Shown here: positions 17,506 to 29,272 of the stretch, in pieces
Numbering within the stretch: the first letter of the stretch is position 1
How the letters are laid out: every line of letters begins with the position of its first letter
Assembly (NCBI RefSeq): GCF_018334155.1
Contig: NZ_JAGXTP010000004.1
Span: forward strand, 62,001 to 126,000
From: Devosia litorisediminis
GTDB lineage: Bacteria > Pseudomonadota > Alphaproteobacteria > Rhizobiales > Devosiaceae
Direction of reading: 5' to 3'
DNA: 64,000 bases
Program-made: the position numbers and the translations under genes
Notes under the pieces: model-generated
What the model was told of the DNA's origin: nothing
The model's input: only the letters and a program-made list of their open reading frames with translations
Database searches by the model: none

Positions 17506-18393
17506 ATGCCCGAACTGCCCGAGGTCGAAACGGTACGCCGAGGCCTGCAGCCCTGGCTTGAAGGTGCCCGCATTGACCACGTCACGCTCAATCGTCCCAA
17601 TCTGCGCTTTCCCTTTCCCCGGAACCTGGCGCAAGGGCTCGAGGGCAGCGCGATTGTTTCGGTCGGCCGACGCGCCAAATATCTGCTGATCACCCTGTCC
17701 AATGGCAAGACCATACTCAGCCATCTGGGCATGACCGGCTCCTGGCGCTTTGCCGAACACGGCATCGACAAGCCGCCGCGCTATTATGAGACAGCCACGC
17801 CACCCAGGCATGATCATCTGGTGCTCGATCTCGATCACCCCGAACATGGCAAGAGCCATCTGATCTATGCCGATCCGCGCCGCTTCGGCTTTGTCGATCT
17901 CTATGATGACATCGCCACCAGCCCCTATCTGGCGGGGCTCGGCCCCGAGCCGCTGGGCAATGACTTCAACGCGGCGGTCATGGCCGAAAAGTTCGCCGGC
18001 AAGAAAACCCCGATCAAGGCGGCCCTGCTCGATCAGCGTGTGGTCGCCGGACTGGGCAATATCTATGTCGCCGAGGCCCTGCACCGCGCCCATATCCTGC
18101 CCACTGTGCTGGCCGGCACGCTGGTGACCACCAGGGGCAAGCCCAAGCCGGCGCTCGAGGATCTGGCCGGTGCGGTGCGCACCGTGCTGCTGGAGGCCAT
18201 CGCCTCGGGCGGCTCCACGCTGCGCGACTTCCGCAATGCCGAAGGGGGCAATGGCTACTTCCAGCACAATTTCGCCGTCTATGACCGCGAAGGTGATGCT
18301 TGCGCCACCCCGGGCTGTGCCGGCATTGTGCAGCGCATTGTCCAGTCGGGCCGCTCCACCTTCTTTTGTCCGATGTGCCAGAAGAAACCCTGA
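17506..18393 (+). CDS. mutM: Formamidopyrimidine-DNA glycosylase
   Basis: The 295-residue Fpg/MutM excises 8-oxoguanine and FaPy lesions and cleaves the abasic site. The N-terminus [13 protein letters not shown] provides the catalytic Pro1 (after Met removal) and Glu2; GRRAKYLLI has the conserved Lys; the helix-two-turn-helix is [16 protein letters not shown]. The C-terminal zinc finger shows four cysteines (CATPGC and CPMC). The order ubiE // mutM - rpsT - dnaA is usual for Hyphomicrobiales. Confidence 0.97.
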   Translation: MPELPEVETVRRGLQPWLEGARIDHVTLNRPNLRFPFPRNLAQGLEGSAIVSVGRRAKYLLITLSNGKTILSHLGMTGSWRFAEHGIDKPPRYYETATPPRHDHLVLDLDHPEHGKSHLIYADPRRFGFVDLYDDIATSPYLAGLGPEPLGNDFNAAVMAEKFAGKKTPIKAALLDQRVVAGLGNIYVAEALHRAHILPTVLAGTLVTTRGKPKPALEDLAGAVRTVLLEAIASGGSTLRDFRNAEGGNGYFQHNFAVYDREGDACATPGCAGIVQRIVQSGRSTFFCPMCQKKP

Positions 18394-18547
18394 CCTGCAC
18401 GGGGCTGAATCCAGTTGACGCTCGCCCCTGCTTCCCCTATAGACCGCCCAACTTGGCGGCTATCGATATGCCGCCGATTTCATTTTTCATCCCGGACGCA
18501 TGCGACCTCGTGGCGCGATCGGCCGGTTGGACGCCAAGAGGACCATT

Positions 18548-18814
18548 ATGGCCAATACGCCTTCAGCCAAAAAGGCTACCCGCAAGATTGAAGCCCGCAC
18601 CGCGGTCAACAAGGCACGTCGCTCGCGCGTTCGTACCTTCATCCGCAAGGTTGAAGAAGCCATCACCGCTGGCGACCACAAGCAGGCCATGGAAGCTCTC
18701 GCAGTAGCAGCTCCCGAGATCGCCCGCGCATCGTCCAAGGGCATTGTTCATGCCAATCTGGCCGCTCGCAAGGTCAGCCGCCTGAACCACCGTGTTAAGG
18801 CGCTCAGCGCTTAA
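18548..18814 (+). CDS. rpsT: 30S ribosomal protein S20
   Basis: The 88-residue S20 is highly basic with a helical hairpin: [34 protein letters not shown], and the conserved [15 protein letters not shown]. The start is ATG 18548, preceded by AGAGGA. S20 binds 16S rRNA early in 30S assembly. A hairpin terminator follows. Confidence 0.97.
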   Translation: MANTPSAKKATRKIEARTAVNKARRSRVRTFIRKVEEAITAGDHKQAMEALAVAAPEIARASSKGIVHANLAARKVSRLNHRVKALSA

Positions 18815-18860
18815 TTCGGAACGACCCGGGCGCCCATAGCGGCTGCCGACAAAATTGACT

Positions 18861-18888
18861 GAAAGGGGCTCCGTAAGGGGCCCCTTTC
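18861..18888 (+). terminator. Terminator after rpsT
   Basis: A 9-bp stem GAAAGGGGC/GCCCCTTTC (18861-18869 with 18880-18888) with a 10-base loop follows rpsT by 46 bases. The following tract (GTTTGT) is only weakly T-rich. Confidence 0.7.
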
Positions 18889-19721
18889 GTTTGTATGGTA
18901 GATGAGCATGGTATTCCGTTTCGACACGCATGTGTCATCGGCGTGACACCGGGGTCGCGCCGAGCTAGCATAACCAGCAGCCAATATTTGTTGAGGAATC
19001 ATAAGGATTTGGCGGAATGGGCGCCATTCATGAAAATGTCATCAGGGCTGCCCTTCCGTAAAAACATGGGCTCTCGGGAAATAAAATTTTACCCTGTTTG
19101 AGAGCCCCCCAACGGGAATCTGCGTTGAGTCACAGCGCCTTGCTCAAATGGGGTCCACAGAGGCCCTCGGGACCCGAAAATACAACCTCAGAGTCAAGCC
19201 CCCATTTTGATGATTCCACGGTTGCGAGCCCAAAACCGTCCCTCTAAAGTAATCTCGTCAGCTTGAGAGAGGACGCCGTCAATGAGCGTCTGACAGAGCT
19301 GATGGGGTCATATTTCGGGGCGTTGTTTTTTAGTAAATTACGGCGATGGCCGAGATGTTCATACGGTGAAGGTTGTGTTGGCAGCTTGAGTGGCTGGCGG
19401 TCTGATCTGACCGGACTAGAATTGTAAAACCATCGACCGGTATCGGTCAGGTTCATAACAGTCGAATAGACACCACACCGCTGGGTCAAGCCAGCGGACA
19501 ATAAAAGTGTGTCCGCATGAGCGGGCGCAGGGGCGAAGCCTTGGCTGTGTGGGCAACACAGAACAGCCAGGGCACAAACAAGAACCGATCGGACTTTGCG
19601 GACCGATCGGCCAGATATGGGGCTTACTTGAATGATACGACAGGCGACCGCTAGCAGGGAGGATTGGGTTCAAACCGATGCCCCAACGACAAGCACGATC
19701 AACAAAGGCGAAACACCTGTC
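18889..19721. other. Long gene-free region before dnaA; candidate origin/regulatory region
   Basis: About 830 bases carry no convincing gene. Base composition is lower in GC than the flanks. It contains a hairpin with an AT-rich loop (19068-19107), GGGTCC/GGACCC near 19151-19176, a CTGTGT/ACACAG hairpin (19545-19561) and two copies of the palindrome CCGATCGG about 19 bases apart near 19585-19610. No perfect DnaA box (TTATCCACA) was found on either strand; GGGTCCACA (~19151) is the nearest resemblance, with three mismatches. It must hold the dnaA promoter. Whether it is also oriC is inference from the neighbouring dnaA, dnaN, recF and gyrB. Confidence 0.4.
19068..19107. repeat. Inverted repeat with AT-only loop core upstream of dnaA
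   Basis: GGGCTCTC (19068-19075) pairs with GAGAGCCC (19100-19107); inside, GGG (19076-19078) can pair with CCC (19092-19094) around a 13-base loop made only of A and T. It is the strongest structure in the gene-free region and resembles an easily melted element more than a terminator. Confidence 0.55.
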
Positions 19722-21176
19722 ATGACTGACTCCGATTCCGGCCAAGCCCAGCGCGAACTCTGGAACCGTGTCCGCGCTCGCATCAAGACCGCTGTCGGCA
19801 ATGACGTCTTCACATCCTGGTTTGCGAGCCTGGAACTTGAAGAGATCGTCGACGATGTGGTGCATCTGTCCGCCCCCACACGCTTTTTGTGTTCATGGGT
19901 GCAGTCCAATTATGCAGAGCGCATTCTGGAGGCTTTCCGTCAGGACGTCGCCGAGATCGGCCGCATCCAGGTGACGCTGCGCGTCAATGGCCAAGCCCGT
20001 CCACGCTTTGCCCCTGTCGCTGCCGAGCCCAGCACCAATGAAGCACCGGCACCGCAAGCCGCACCGACCCTGGCCCCGGTCTCCACCATTGCCCGCTTCC
20101 CCCGTGAATCCACGGCCGCCAAGGGCGACGCCCTGTCCGGCAGCGCCATTGATCCACGCATGACCTTTGACAGCTTCGTGGCTGGTGAAGCCAATGAGAT
20201 GGCCTTCGGCGTGGCCAAGCAGATCGCCAATGCGGCTGCCAACAACGCCGTGACCTTCAACCCGGTCTATATTCATTCCACCGTTGGTCTGGGCAAGTCC
20301 CACCTGCTCAACGCCATTGCGCACGCCGTGCAGCAGGCCGACAGCAGCAAGAACATCGTCTATCTGACTGCCGACCACTTCATGTACCATTTCATCACCG
20401 CCGTGCAGCGCCAGTCCGCGCTCGGCTTCAAGGAATGGCTCCGCCGCGTCGACCTGCTGCTGATCGACGACATGCAGTTCCTGCAGGGCAAGTCGGCTAC
20501 CGAATTCGGCCACACGCTGGGCACGCTGCTCACCGGCGCCAAGCAGGTTGTTGTGGCGGGCGATGCGCCGCCACGCGATCTTGAAATGCTCGATGAGCGC
20601 GTGCGCTCACGTCTGTCGGGTGGTCTGGTCGTGCCGATCTCGGGCTTTGATCTCGAACTGCGCCGCGCCATCGTGCAGCGCCGGGCCGATCAGTCGACCG
20701 CCCGCTATGGCATGCACTTCCCCGCGCCGGTCATCGATTACATCTCGCGTGCCGTCATCAGCCATGGCCGCGACCTTGATGGCGCCGTCAACCGTCTGGT
20801 GGCCGCCAACCAGCTGACCGGTGAACTGATCACCGTGCCACTGGCCGAAAAGACCCTGGGCGATCTGATCCGCAACCGCGAAGCCCGCCGCGTCCGCATT
20901 GAGGACATTCTGCGTATCGTCTCGCGCCACTACAAGGTGCCGCGCAACGAGCTGCTCTCGGCTCGCCGCTCGCGCGATGTGGTGCGCCCGCGCCAGATCG
21001 CCATGTTCCTGGCCAAGGCGCTGACCTCGCGTTCGCTGCCCGAAATCGGTCGGCGCTTCGGTGGCCGTGACCACACCACTGTGCTCCATTCGGTGCGCAA
21101 GGTTGAATCCATGATCAAGGATGATGTGGAACTGGGTCAGGAAATCGAACTGCTCAAGCGCATGCTCGAGGAATAG
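19722..21176 (+). CDS. dnaA: Chromosomal replication initiator DnaA
   Basis: The 484-residue AAA+ initiator has domain [24 protein letters not shown], a Pro/Ala linker (about 95-140) and domain III with Walker [15 protein letters not shown] and Walker [13 protein letters not shown]. Domain IV carries the DnaA-box signature [17 protein letters not shown]. The ATG at 19722 aligns with family N-termini; an upstream in-frame ATG (19632) would add 30 residues not seen in the family. It is preceded by a long gene-free region and followed by a strong terminator, so it is separated transcriptionally from dnaN. Confidence 0.97.
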   Translation: MTDSDSGQAQRELWNRVRARIKTAVGNDVFTSWFASLELEEIVDDVVHLSAPTRFLCSWVQSNYAERILEAFRQDVAEIGRIQVTLRVNGQARPRFAPVAAEPSTNEAPAPQAAPTLAPVSTIARFPRESTAAKGDALSGSAIDPRMTFDSFVAGEANEMAFGVAKQIANAAANNAVTFNPVYIHSTVGLGKSHLLNAIAHAVQQADSSKNIVYLTADHFMYHFITAVQRQSALGFKEWLRRVDLLLIDDMQFLQGKSATEFGHTLGTLLTGAKQVVVAGDAPPRDLEMLDERVRSRLSGGLVVPISGFDLELRRAIVQRRADQSTARYGMHFPAPVIDYISRAVISHGRDLDGAVNRLVAANQLTGELITVPLAEKTLGDLIRNREARRVRIEDILRIVSRHYKVPRNELLSARRSRDVVRPRQIAMFLAKALTSRSLPEIGRRFGGRDHTTVLHSVRKVESMIKDDVELGQEIELLKRMLEE

Positions 21177-21214
21177 CCCAAAGCGGGCAGTGCGCCCGCC
21201 TGTGTGACCATGCA

Positions 21215-21244
21215 AAAGACCCCGTGCAGCTGCACGGGGTCTTT
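21215..21244 (+). terminator. Terminator after dnaA (perfect 30-bp palindrome)
   Basis: AAAGACCCCGTGCA pairs with TGCACGGGGTCTTT across a GC centre (21215-21228 with 21231-21244). It lies between dnaA and the convergent aldo/keto reductase gene and can act in both directions. Confidence 0.88.
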
Positions 21245-21268
21245 GTGTCTGGGCGCATTGTGTGCGGC

Positions 21269-22246
21269 TCAGTCGGCTGCTAGCTGTTTGGCTATCTCGG
21301 CCATCACCTCGGGCGGCAGCGGGCCTTTTTCGAGCGCTCCGATATTGTCGCGCACCTGAGCCTCATTGCGGAAGCCGGGGACCGGCAGCGCGATGGGCGA
21401 GGCGGCCAGAATCCAGCCCAGCGCGCCCTGCGGCAGGCTGCGTCCCCCGCTCTGCAGCAGATCACGAATGGCGGCCAGCCGGTTGAGATAGTCCGCACTG
21501 GGTTTGCCATCCTTGAAGAAGCGCAGCCACTCATGGCTTTGCGCGCGCACATCATCGCTGTTGAGCTGGGCATCGGGCAGGTATTTGCCGGTCAGCAGCC
21601 CCATGGCCAGCGGTAGCCGGCTGATCGAGATCAGTCCGCGATCCTGGGCAAAGCCCATCAGTTCAGCCGCCGGGGTGAATACGTTGTAGTCGTTCTCGAA
21701 CGCCACGCAATGCGGATAGTCGGCGCCCGCGCGGGCCTGCGGCATGAAATCGGTGCTCCAGCCATAGGCGCCGATCTTGTTCTCGCCCACCATCGCTTCA
21801 AGCGTATCAAACACCTGCGGCGCCAGGGCGGGGTCCATGTCGTTGACATGGAGCAGCACCAGATCAAGGCAATCGCGCTTGAGCCGTGACCGGCTGCCAT
21901 CGACAATGCCGCGAATGCCCTCTGGCGTGACATTCACTGCGCCCTTGAGATTGGCCTTGAAATCCACCTCCACCCCGAACTTGGTGATGATGATGGCGTC
22001 GTCGTGATGAGAAATTTCCTCGCCCACCAGCATTTCGGAATGCCCCGCGCCATAGGCCGCGGCGGTATCGAACACCCGGGCGCCCATTTCGTAGCCCGCC
22101 CGCAGGGCTGCGCGCGACTGGGCATCATCGGCCTTGCCATAGGAGGTTGACGGCCCCTCATTGGCCGTGGTGCCGCCAATGGCCCAGCAGCCCAGCCCCA
22201 CCCGTGGCACGGTGCGGCCATTCCACAATTTGATCTGGGTGCTCAT
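21269..22246 (-). CDS. Aldo/keto reductase
   Basis: The 325-residue (beta/alpha)8 NADPH-dependent oxidoreductase has the catalytic tetrad in place: Asp in ARVFDTAAAYGAGHSE, Tyr in the same segment, Lys in IIITKFG and His in LVLLHVND. The C-terminal cofactor region reads LPVPGFRNEAQVRDNIGAL. Substrate is unknown. It overlaps the upstream SDR gene by one base (TGATG), so the two reductases form an operon. The pair is inserted on the minus strand between dnaA and dnaN. Confidence 0.85.
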   Translation of the reverse strand: MSTQIKLWNGRTVPRVGLGCWAIGGTTANEGPSTSYGKADDAQSRAALRAGYEMGARVFDTAAAYGAGHSEMLVGEEISHHDDAIIITKFGVEVDFKANLKGAVNVTPEGIRGIVDGSRSRLKRDCLDLVLLHVNDMDPALAPQVFDTLEAMVGENKIGAYGWSTDFMPQARAGADYPHCVAFENDYNVFTPAAELMGFAQDRGLISISRLPLAMGLLTGKYLPDAQLNSDDVRAQSHEWLRFFKDGKPSADYLNRLAAIRDLLQSGGRSLPQGALGWILAASPIALPVPGFRNEAQVRDNIGALEKGPLPPEVMAEIAKQLAAD

Positions 22247-23112
22247 CACGCGTCTCCATCCTTGGTGGACCCGGGCAGGTCCTGTTTCATGAAATCGGCA
22301 AAGGCCTGGCTGTAATCGGGGTGCCAGCGCGACAGCGCCGGGCGGTTCTCGATAATGTCCATGGCGTTCCACAGGATGCGCTTGTGATCGGTCGCATTGG
22401 GTGTTTCTTCGTCCGGGCACAGAATGAAGAAATGATCGGCCCGCACTTCGCTTTCCATGTGGTCCACCACCTGTTCGGGCAGCCAGGCGCCGGGGCGATG
22501 GACGGCATCGCCCGTTGTGGTCCAGCCCGGGATCAGCAGATGGGCACTGATCGCACAGCCCTCGCGCTCGCGCAGATCGCGGGCCAGGTTCTGGCTATAG
22601 GCGTTCACGGCCGCTTTTGAGGTGTTGTAGGCCGGATTGCCCGGCGGATTGGTCAGCCCCTGCTTGGAGCCGGTATTGATGATCACTGCCGGCCGGCCTG
22701 CATCCAGCATGGCAGGCAGAAACGCCTGCACCCCATTGACCGGGCCCAGCACATTGACCGCGAACACGCGCTGCCAATTGGCATTGTCGTCCAGAATGCC
22801 GCCCGGGCCACCGCCGACAAAGGCGGCTGCATTGTTCATCAGCAGGGTCGGGCTGCCCAGCTTGGCGTTGACCTGCTGCGCCAGCGCCAGCATGGCGGCG
22901 GGGTCGCTGACATCAAGGCGCTCGACCACCAGATTGTCGTGACCGACAATACCCGCCAGTTCGGCGCCCATATCGGCCAGCTTGGCTGCGTTGATATCCA
23001 CCAGCGCGATTTTCATGCCTGCTGCGGCAGCGCGTCGCGCCGCTGCCCGGCCAATACCGCTGGCGCCACCGGTGATCACCGCCACGCCATCAGCTACAAA
23101 ACACTCGGCCAT
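22246..23112 (-). CDS. Short-chain dehydrogenase/reductase (SDR)
   Basis: The 288-residue classical SDR has cofactor loop TGGASGIGRAAARR (~15-28), MNNAAAFVGGG, a catalytic Ser in IINTGSKQGL and the YxxxK motif in PAYNTSKAAVNAYSQNLA. It is NAD(P)-dependent; the acidic LVDIN after strand 2 suggests NAD preference (inference). The C-terminal extension (HFFILCPDEETPNATDHKR) is long for a classical SDR. It is the first gene of the pair with the aldo/keto reductase. Confidence 0.88.
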   Translation of the reverse strand: MAECFVADGVAVITGGASGIGRAAARRAAAAGMKIALVDINAAKLADMGAELAGIVGHDNLVVERLDVSDPAAMLALAQQVNAKLGSPTLLMNNAAAFVGGGPGGILDDNANWQRVFAVNVLGPVNGVQAFLPAMLDAGRPAVIINTGSKQGLTNPPGNPAYNTSKAAVNAYSQNLARDLREREGCAISAHLLIPGWTTTGDAVHRPGAWLPEQVVDHMESEVRADHFFILCPDEETPNATDHKRILWNAMDIIENRPALSRWHPDYSQAFADFMKQDLPGSTKDGDA

Positions 23113-23246
23113 TGGGGCCTCCTCTCGTTTTTAGGAGCCGAGCCTAAACCTATTCGCCCTGTTATGCAGCCCGCTGCACTGCGCGCATTTGCTGGGTGCA
23201 AAACGCTGGCTGCCCTTGCGTTTTGGTCACCAAATTGTAAATGTCC

Positions 23247-23271
23247 AAACCCCGGCCCGCCGGGGGTTTTT
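23247..23271 (+). terminator. Terminator-like hairpin in the dnaN leader region
   Basis: AAACCCCGG and CCGGGGGTTT form a GC-rich stem with one bulge, followed by five Ts, 44 bases before dnaN. It could end upstream transcription or attenuate dnaN. No gene ends just upstream on this strand. Confidence 0.5.
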
Positions 23272-23314
23272 GGGCTGCATGTGAGCAGCTGCGTAGTGCC
23301 AGGGAAGTTGCCGA

Positions 23315-24436
23315 ATGAAAGTCACGCTCGAACGCAATCATCTGCTCAAGTCGTTGAGCCATGTGCACCGCGTTGTGGAGCGCCGCAACACCTATCCGAT
23401 TCTGGCCAACGTGCTGTTCAAGGCCAGCGATGACAAGGTTGAGCTGCGCGCCACCGACCTTGATATCGAAGTCACCGAATCCGTGCCCGCCATGGTGTCC
23501 ACGCCCGGCACCACCACCGTGCCGGCGCACACGCTGTATGAAATCGTCCGCAAGCTGGCTGACGGCGCCGAGGTGAGGCTCGAGACCGATGGCGGCGAGA
23601 ACATGGTTCTCACCTCCGGTCGCTCGCGTTTCAACCTGGCCTGCCTGTCGCCCGACAGCTTCCCCGATCTCAAGTCGGGTGCCTTTGGTCACGAATTCTC
23701 CATGCCGGTAACCGCGCTGCGCGAATTGATCGAGCGCACCCAGTTCGCCATCTCCAATGAAGAGACGCGCTACTATCTCAACGGCATCTATTTCCACACC
23801 ATCGATATCTCCGGCACGGGCACTGTGCTGCGCGCCGTGGCCACCGATGGTCACCGCATGGCACGCGCCGAAATCGAAGCGCCTGCCGGCGCCAATGGCA
23901 TGCCCGGCATCATCGTGCCCAAAAAGACCGTTGGCGAAGTCCAGAAGCTGCTCGATGGCGCCGAAGGCGACGTGGCAGTGGAGGTTTCCGACACCAAGAT
24001 CCGCTTTACCGTGGGCTCGGTCGTGCTGCTCTCCAAGCTGATCGAGGGCACTTTCCCCGATTACGATCGGGTGACACCCAAGAACAACGACAAGCAGATG
24101 AATGTCGATCGCGCCAGCTTTGCCACGGCGGTTGATCGCGTCTCCACCATTGCCTCCGAGCGCGGCGGCAAGGCCGTCAAGCTGCAGGCCAGGGATGGCC
24201 TGCTCGAGCTGTCGGTGACCAATCCCGATCACGGCACGGCCAGTGAAGAGCTGGCGGTCGAATTCGAGACCGACGGTTTCGAGATCGGCTTCAATGCCCG
24301 CTACCTGCTCGACATTATCGGCCAGATCCGCTCTGACAGCGCCATCTTCATGTTCAACGATGCGGGCTCGCCCACTCTCGTCAAGGATGAAGGCGAAACC
24401 CGCGCGCTCTACGTGCTGATGCCGATGCGCGTTTGA
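23315..24436 (+). CDS. dnaN: DNA polymerase III beta subunit (sliding clamp)
   Basis: The 373-residue three-domain clamp starts KVTLERNHLLKSLSHVHRVVERRNTYPILANVLF. ATDLDIEV, the loop FNLACLSPDSFPDL, and the C-terminal YLLDIIGQIRSDSAIFMFND...LYVLMPMRV, which forms the hydrophobic peptide-binding pocket, are all present. Length is standard (~370). It is followed immediately by recF. Confidence 0.97.
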   Translation: MKVTLERNHLLKSLSHVHRVVERRNTYPILANVLFKASDDKVELRATDLDIEVTESVPAMVSTPGTTTVPAHTLYEIVRKLADGAEVRLETDGGENMVLTSGRSRFNLACLSPDSFPDLKSGAFGHEFSMPVTALRELIERTQFAISNEETRYYLNGIYFHTIDISGTGTVLRAVATDGHRMARAEIEAPAGANGMPGIIVPKKTVGEVQKLLDGAEGDVAVEVSDTKIRFTVGSVVLLSKLIEGTFPDYDRVTPKNNDKQMNVDRASFATAVDRVSTIASERGGKAVKLQARDGLLELSVTNPDHGTASEELAVEFETDGFEIGFNARYLLDIIGQIRSDSAIFMFNDAGSPTLVKDEGETRALYVLMPMRV

Positions 24437-24443
24437 GGTCGAC

Positions 24444-25559
24444 GTCACGATCCGACATCTCTCCCGGCTTCGCCTGACCGCTTTCCGCAATTACGCGGCG
24501 GCAGCGCTTGATCTCGATTCCCGTCATGTTGTGCTGACCGGCTCCAATGGGGCCGGCAAGACCAATCTGCTCGAGGCAGTGTCACTGCTTTCCCCCGGTC
24601 GCGGTTTGCGCCGCGCCGCCTTCGAGACCGTGCAGTCGCAGGGCTCCGATATTGGCTGGGCCGTCGCCGCCACGGTCGAAACCGATGATGGACCCGCCGA
24701 TATCGGCACCGGCGCCACCCCCGATGGGGGGCGGCGCGTGCGCATCAATGGCGCCAATGCCCGCTCCGTCGAGGCCATGAGCGATTATCTGCGCGTGCTC
24801 TGGCTCACCCCGGCCATGGATGGCCTGTTCTCGGGCCCCGCCAGCGATCGGCGCCGGTTTCTCGACCGCCTGGTGACCACGCTGATCCCCAGCCATTCCG
24901 CCTCGGTCAATGATTACGACAAGGCCATGCGCCAGCGGAACCGCTTGCTTGAGGATGGCGGCGACACCGCCTGGCTGGGCGCCATTGAGGCGCAGATGGC
25001 CGAGTTGGGTGCCTCCATCCATCTGGCGCGAACCGATAGCCTGAGCCACCTGCAGACCCTGATTGGCCAGAGCCTGGACGATGCCAGCTTCCCCGCCGCC
25101 CATCTGGCGCTGACGCCGCTGTTCGAAGATGGCGTCGAGCCCGCAGCCTCGGCGGCGCTCGAAGCCAGCCTGGTCGATATCTGGCGCCAGGGCCGGGGGC
25201 GGGATCGCGCCGCCGGACGAACCCTGGCGGGCCCGCACCGGGTCGATCTCGAGGTCACCTATGCCCAAAAGGGCATACCGGCCGCGCTGGGCTCCACTGG
25301 GGAGCAGAAGGCGCTGCTGATCGGCCTGATCCTGGCCCATGCCCGGCTGGTCAAGCTGCGGACCGCCATCACGCCCTTTCTGCTGCTCGACGAGATCGCC
25401 GCCCATCTTGACCCTGACCGGCGCCGGGCGCTGTTTTCAGCGCTCGACGGGCTCGGTACGCAGTGCTTTTTGACCGGGACGGACCGCCTGCTGTTCGAGG
25501 CATTGGGCGATCGCGCCCAGACCATTACCGTGCGTGAGGGACGCCTGCAGCACGACTAG
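24444..25559 (+). CDS. recF: DNA replication and repair protein RecF; start codon uncertain
   Basis: RecF is an SMC-like ATPase loading RecFOR/RecA at gaps. The conserved N-terminal strand LRLTAFRNYAAAALDLD and the Walker A GSNGAGKTNLLEA are followed by LTPAMDGLFSGPASDRRRFLDR, the ABC signature region STGEQKALLIGLILAHA and Walker B FLLLDEIAAHLD. The frame is open only after a TGA at 24417. Before the conserved N-terminus it holds GTC (24444), ACG (24447) and ATC (24450) but no ATG, GTG or TTG. The first usual start, GTG 24531, would remove strand 1. GAGG at 24435-24438 fits a start at 24444-24450, so the coordinate is approximate. Confidence 0.85.
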   Translation, partial: VTIRHLSRLRLTAFRNYAAAALDLDSRHVVLTGSNGAGKTNLLEAVSLLSPGRGLRRAAFETVQSQGSDIGWAVAATVETDDGPADIGTGATPDGGRRVRINGANARSVEAMSDYLRVLWLTPAMDGLFSGPASDRRRFLDRLVTTLIPSHSASVNDYDKAMRQRNRLLEDGGDTAWLGAIEAQMAELGASIHLARTDSLSHLQTLIGQSLDDASFPAAHLALTPLFEDGVEPAASAALEASLVDIWRQGRGRDRAAGRTLAGPHRVDLEVTYAQKGIPAALGSTGEQKALLIGLILAHARLVKLRTAITPFLLLDEIAAHLDPDRRRALFSALDGLGTQCFLTGTDRLLFEALGDRAQTITVREGRLQHD

Positions 25560-25626
25560 GGTAAAACCCCCCGCTTTCGCCCCGAAAACGGCCATTTTGC
25601 TTGGGGATACACCCCCGTTCGGCTAG

Positions 25627-28119
<2,493 letters not shown>

Positions 28120-28128
28120 TCGGACCGA

Positions 28129-28833
28129 TCAAGTCTCTGTCGGCAAGGGGCCTTCCACGATCGGCGTGGGGGCCCCTTGCCACGTCATGCGATAGATGTC
28201 GCCCTGCCGCACCGACTGAACCGCAGCGGGGCGCAGCGCGGCAAAGCAGGTGCCGCCAGTGTGGCGCACCGATGGATAAACAATCCCATTGAGCCCGTGC
28301 GCGCGGGCCGCCTCTGCCAGACGATTGCCTTCGGGATAGGCGCGCGTGGCGTCGGCGCCCAGCGCTGCATGGTCGGGCCGGGCGCGCAGATCGAGATAGG
28401 CGCCCGCCAGGCTGCACAGCATCTCGGCATACTCGACCACCGTCTCATAAACCCCGGTATCGGCCAGAAACCGCGTCAGGTGAAAGCCGACCTCGGCCAG
28501 GCACGTCTGGGTGGACAGCGCCGCATACCAGGCGCCGCGCTGGCTGCCATTGAACCGATTGGGCTGCCGGGGGCGGGCATAGGCAAATGAGGCATTGATG
28601 AAATGGGCGTGCGGCACGTCATAGACCAGCTCATTGGCCGCCAGTCCGGTGACCCCGCGCTCCTGCGCCCGCAATCGACTGCTGGTCGCGCCCTCGATTT
28701 CGGCCAGCATGGCCAGTTCCGCATCGCCATCGGCAAGCGAGGCCAGCACTGAAGCGCGCAAGCGGGCCGTGCTCACCAGCCGGACGGTGGTGGGGATGGC
28801 AATCGTGGCAATGGGCACACCATCAAGCGACAA
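28129..28833 (-). CDS. RES-domain toxin
   Basis: The 234-residue protein contains the RES domain, named for conserved Arg, Glu and Ser, visible around NRFNGSQRGAWYAALSTQTCLAEVGFHL, with a later YPSVRHTGGTCFAALRP. Characterised RES toxins degrade NAD+ and are neutralised by Xre-type antitoxins. The partner gene is directly upstream: its TGA is followed immediately by the TTG start of this gene (TGATTG), implying coupled translation. The toxin is longer than the usual ~150-200, with an additional N-terminal helical region of about 75 residues. It is convergent with gyrB, 9 bases apart. Confidence 0.85.
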   Translation of the reverse strand: MSLDGVPIATIAIPTTVRLVSTARLRASVLASLADGDAELAMLAEIEGATSSRLRAQERGVTGLAANELVYDVPHAHFINASFAYARPRQPNRFNGSQRGAWYAALSTQTCLAEVGFHLTRFLADTGVYETVVEYAEMLCSLAGAYLDLRARPDHAALGADATRAYPEGNRLAEAARAHGLNGIVYPSVRHTGGTCFAALRPAAVQSVRQGDIYRMTWQGAPTPIVEGPLPTET

Positions 28834-29265
28834 TCATAGGCCCCCGCGCACGGCGTCCACATAACGGCGCACTTCGAGCATTTGCGGAATGCCGCCCCTG
28901 ATCATGGAGTCGATGGGGTTCATGCGGGCAAACAGCGGCCCGGCATTGTCCAGCCGCATCCAGCGGTCTGCCATTTCGTCGGCGAAGAGCAGGTGCAGGC
29001 CCTTGTAGATGCCAACAAGCGCTGAAATGCGGGTCATCTGATCCTGGCTGAGCGGCTTGTCCTTGCCGTTCTGCTTCATGCGCTCCCAGGTGCTGCTCGA
29101 TACATCGAGCAGGGCAGCAGCCTGCAATCCCGTCAACCCCCATTGCACCACCAGCCGCCGATAGGCCTTGAGCGCAACCGCGGATAGCCGGGCCCGATCG
29201 GCCTCGACGGCAAAATCCTGCCTCTCCTGGGTAGCGACGCTGTCGAGCATGGCGGCATATTCCAT
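28834..29265 (-). CDS. Xre/MbcA/ParS-type antitoxin
   Basis: The ~143-residue protein has an N-terminal Xre-like helix-turn-helix (AYRRLVVQWGLTGLQAAALLDVSSSTWERM) and a C-terminal ParS/MbcA toxin-binding domain (LVGIYKGLHLLFADEMADRWM, then MNPIDSMIRGG). It binds and neutralises the RES protein encoded next and should repress its own promoter. The ATG at 29265 is chosen because it lies 8 bases after a good -10 element; ATG 29250 is possible, and no Shine-Dalgarno is visible for either. Confidence 0.82.
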   Translation of the reverse strand: MEYAAMLDSVATQERQDFAVEADRARLSAVALKAYRRLVVQWGLTGLQAAALLDVSSSTWERMKQNGKDKPLSQDQMTRISALVGIYKGLHLLFADEMADRWMRLDNAGPLFARMNPIDSMIRGGIPQMLEVRRYVDAVRGGL

Positions 29266-29272
29266 CAAATGA

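Noticed and set aside
19151..19160. Possible DnaA box GGGTCCACA
   Set aside because: It differs from TTATCCACA at three positions and stands alone; isolated matches of this quality are common by chance.
19244..19501. 85-codon minus-strand frame in the gene-free region before dnaA
   Set aside because: Codon use unlike the flanks, no family features and no ribosome-binding site; the interval is better explained as regulatory or origin DNA.
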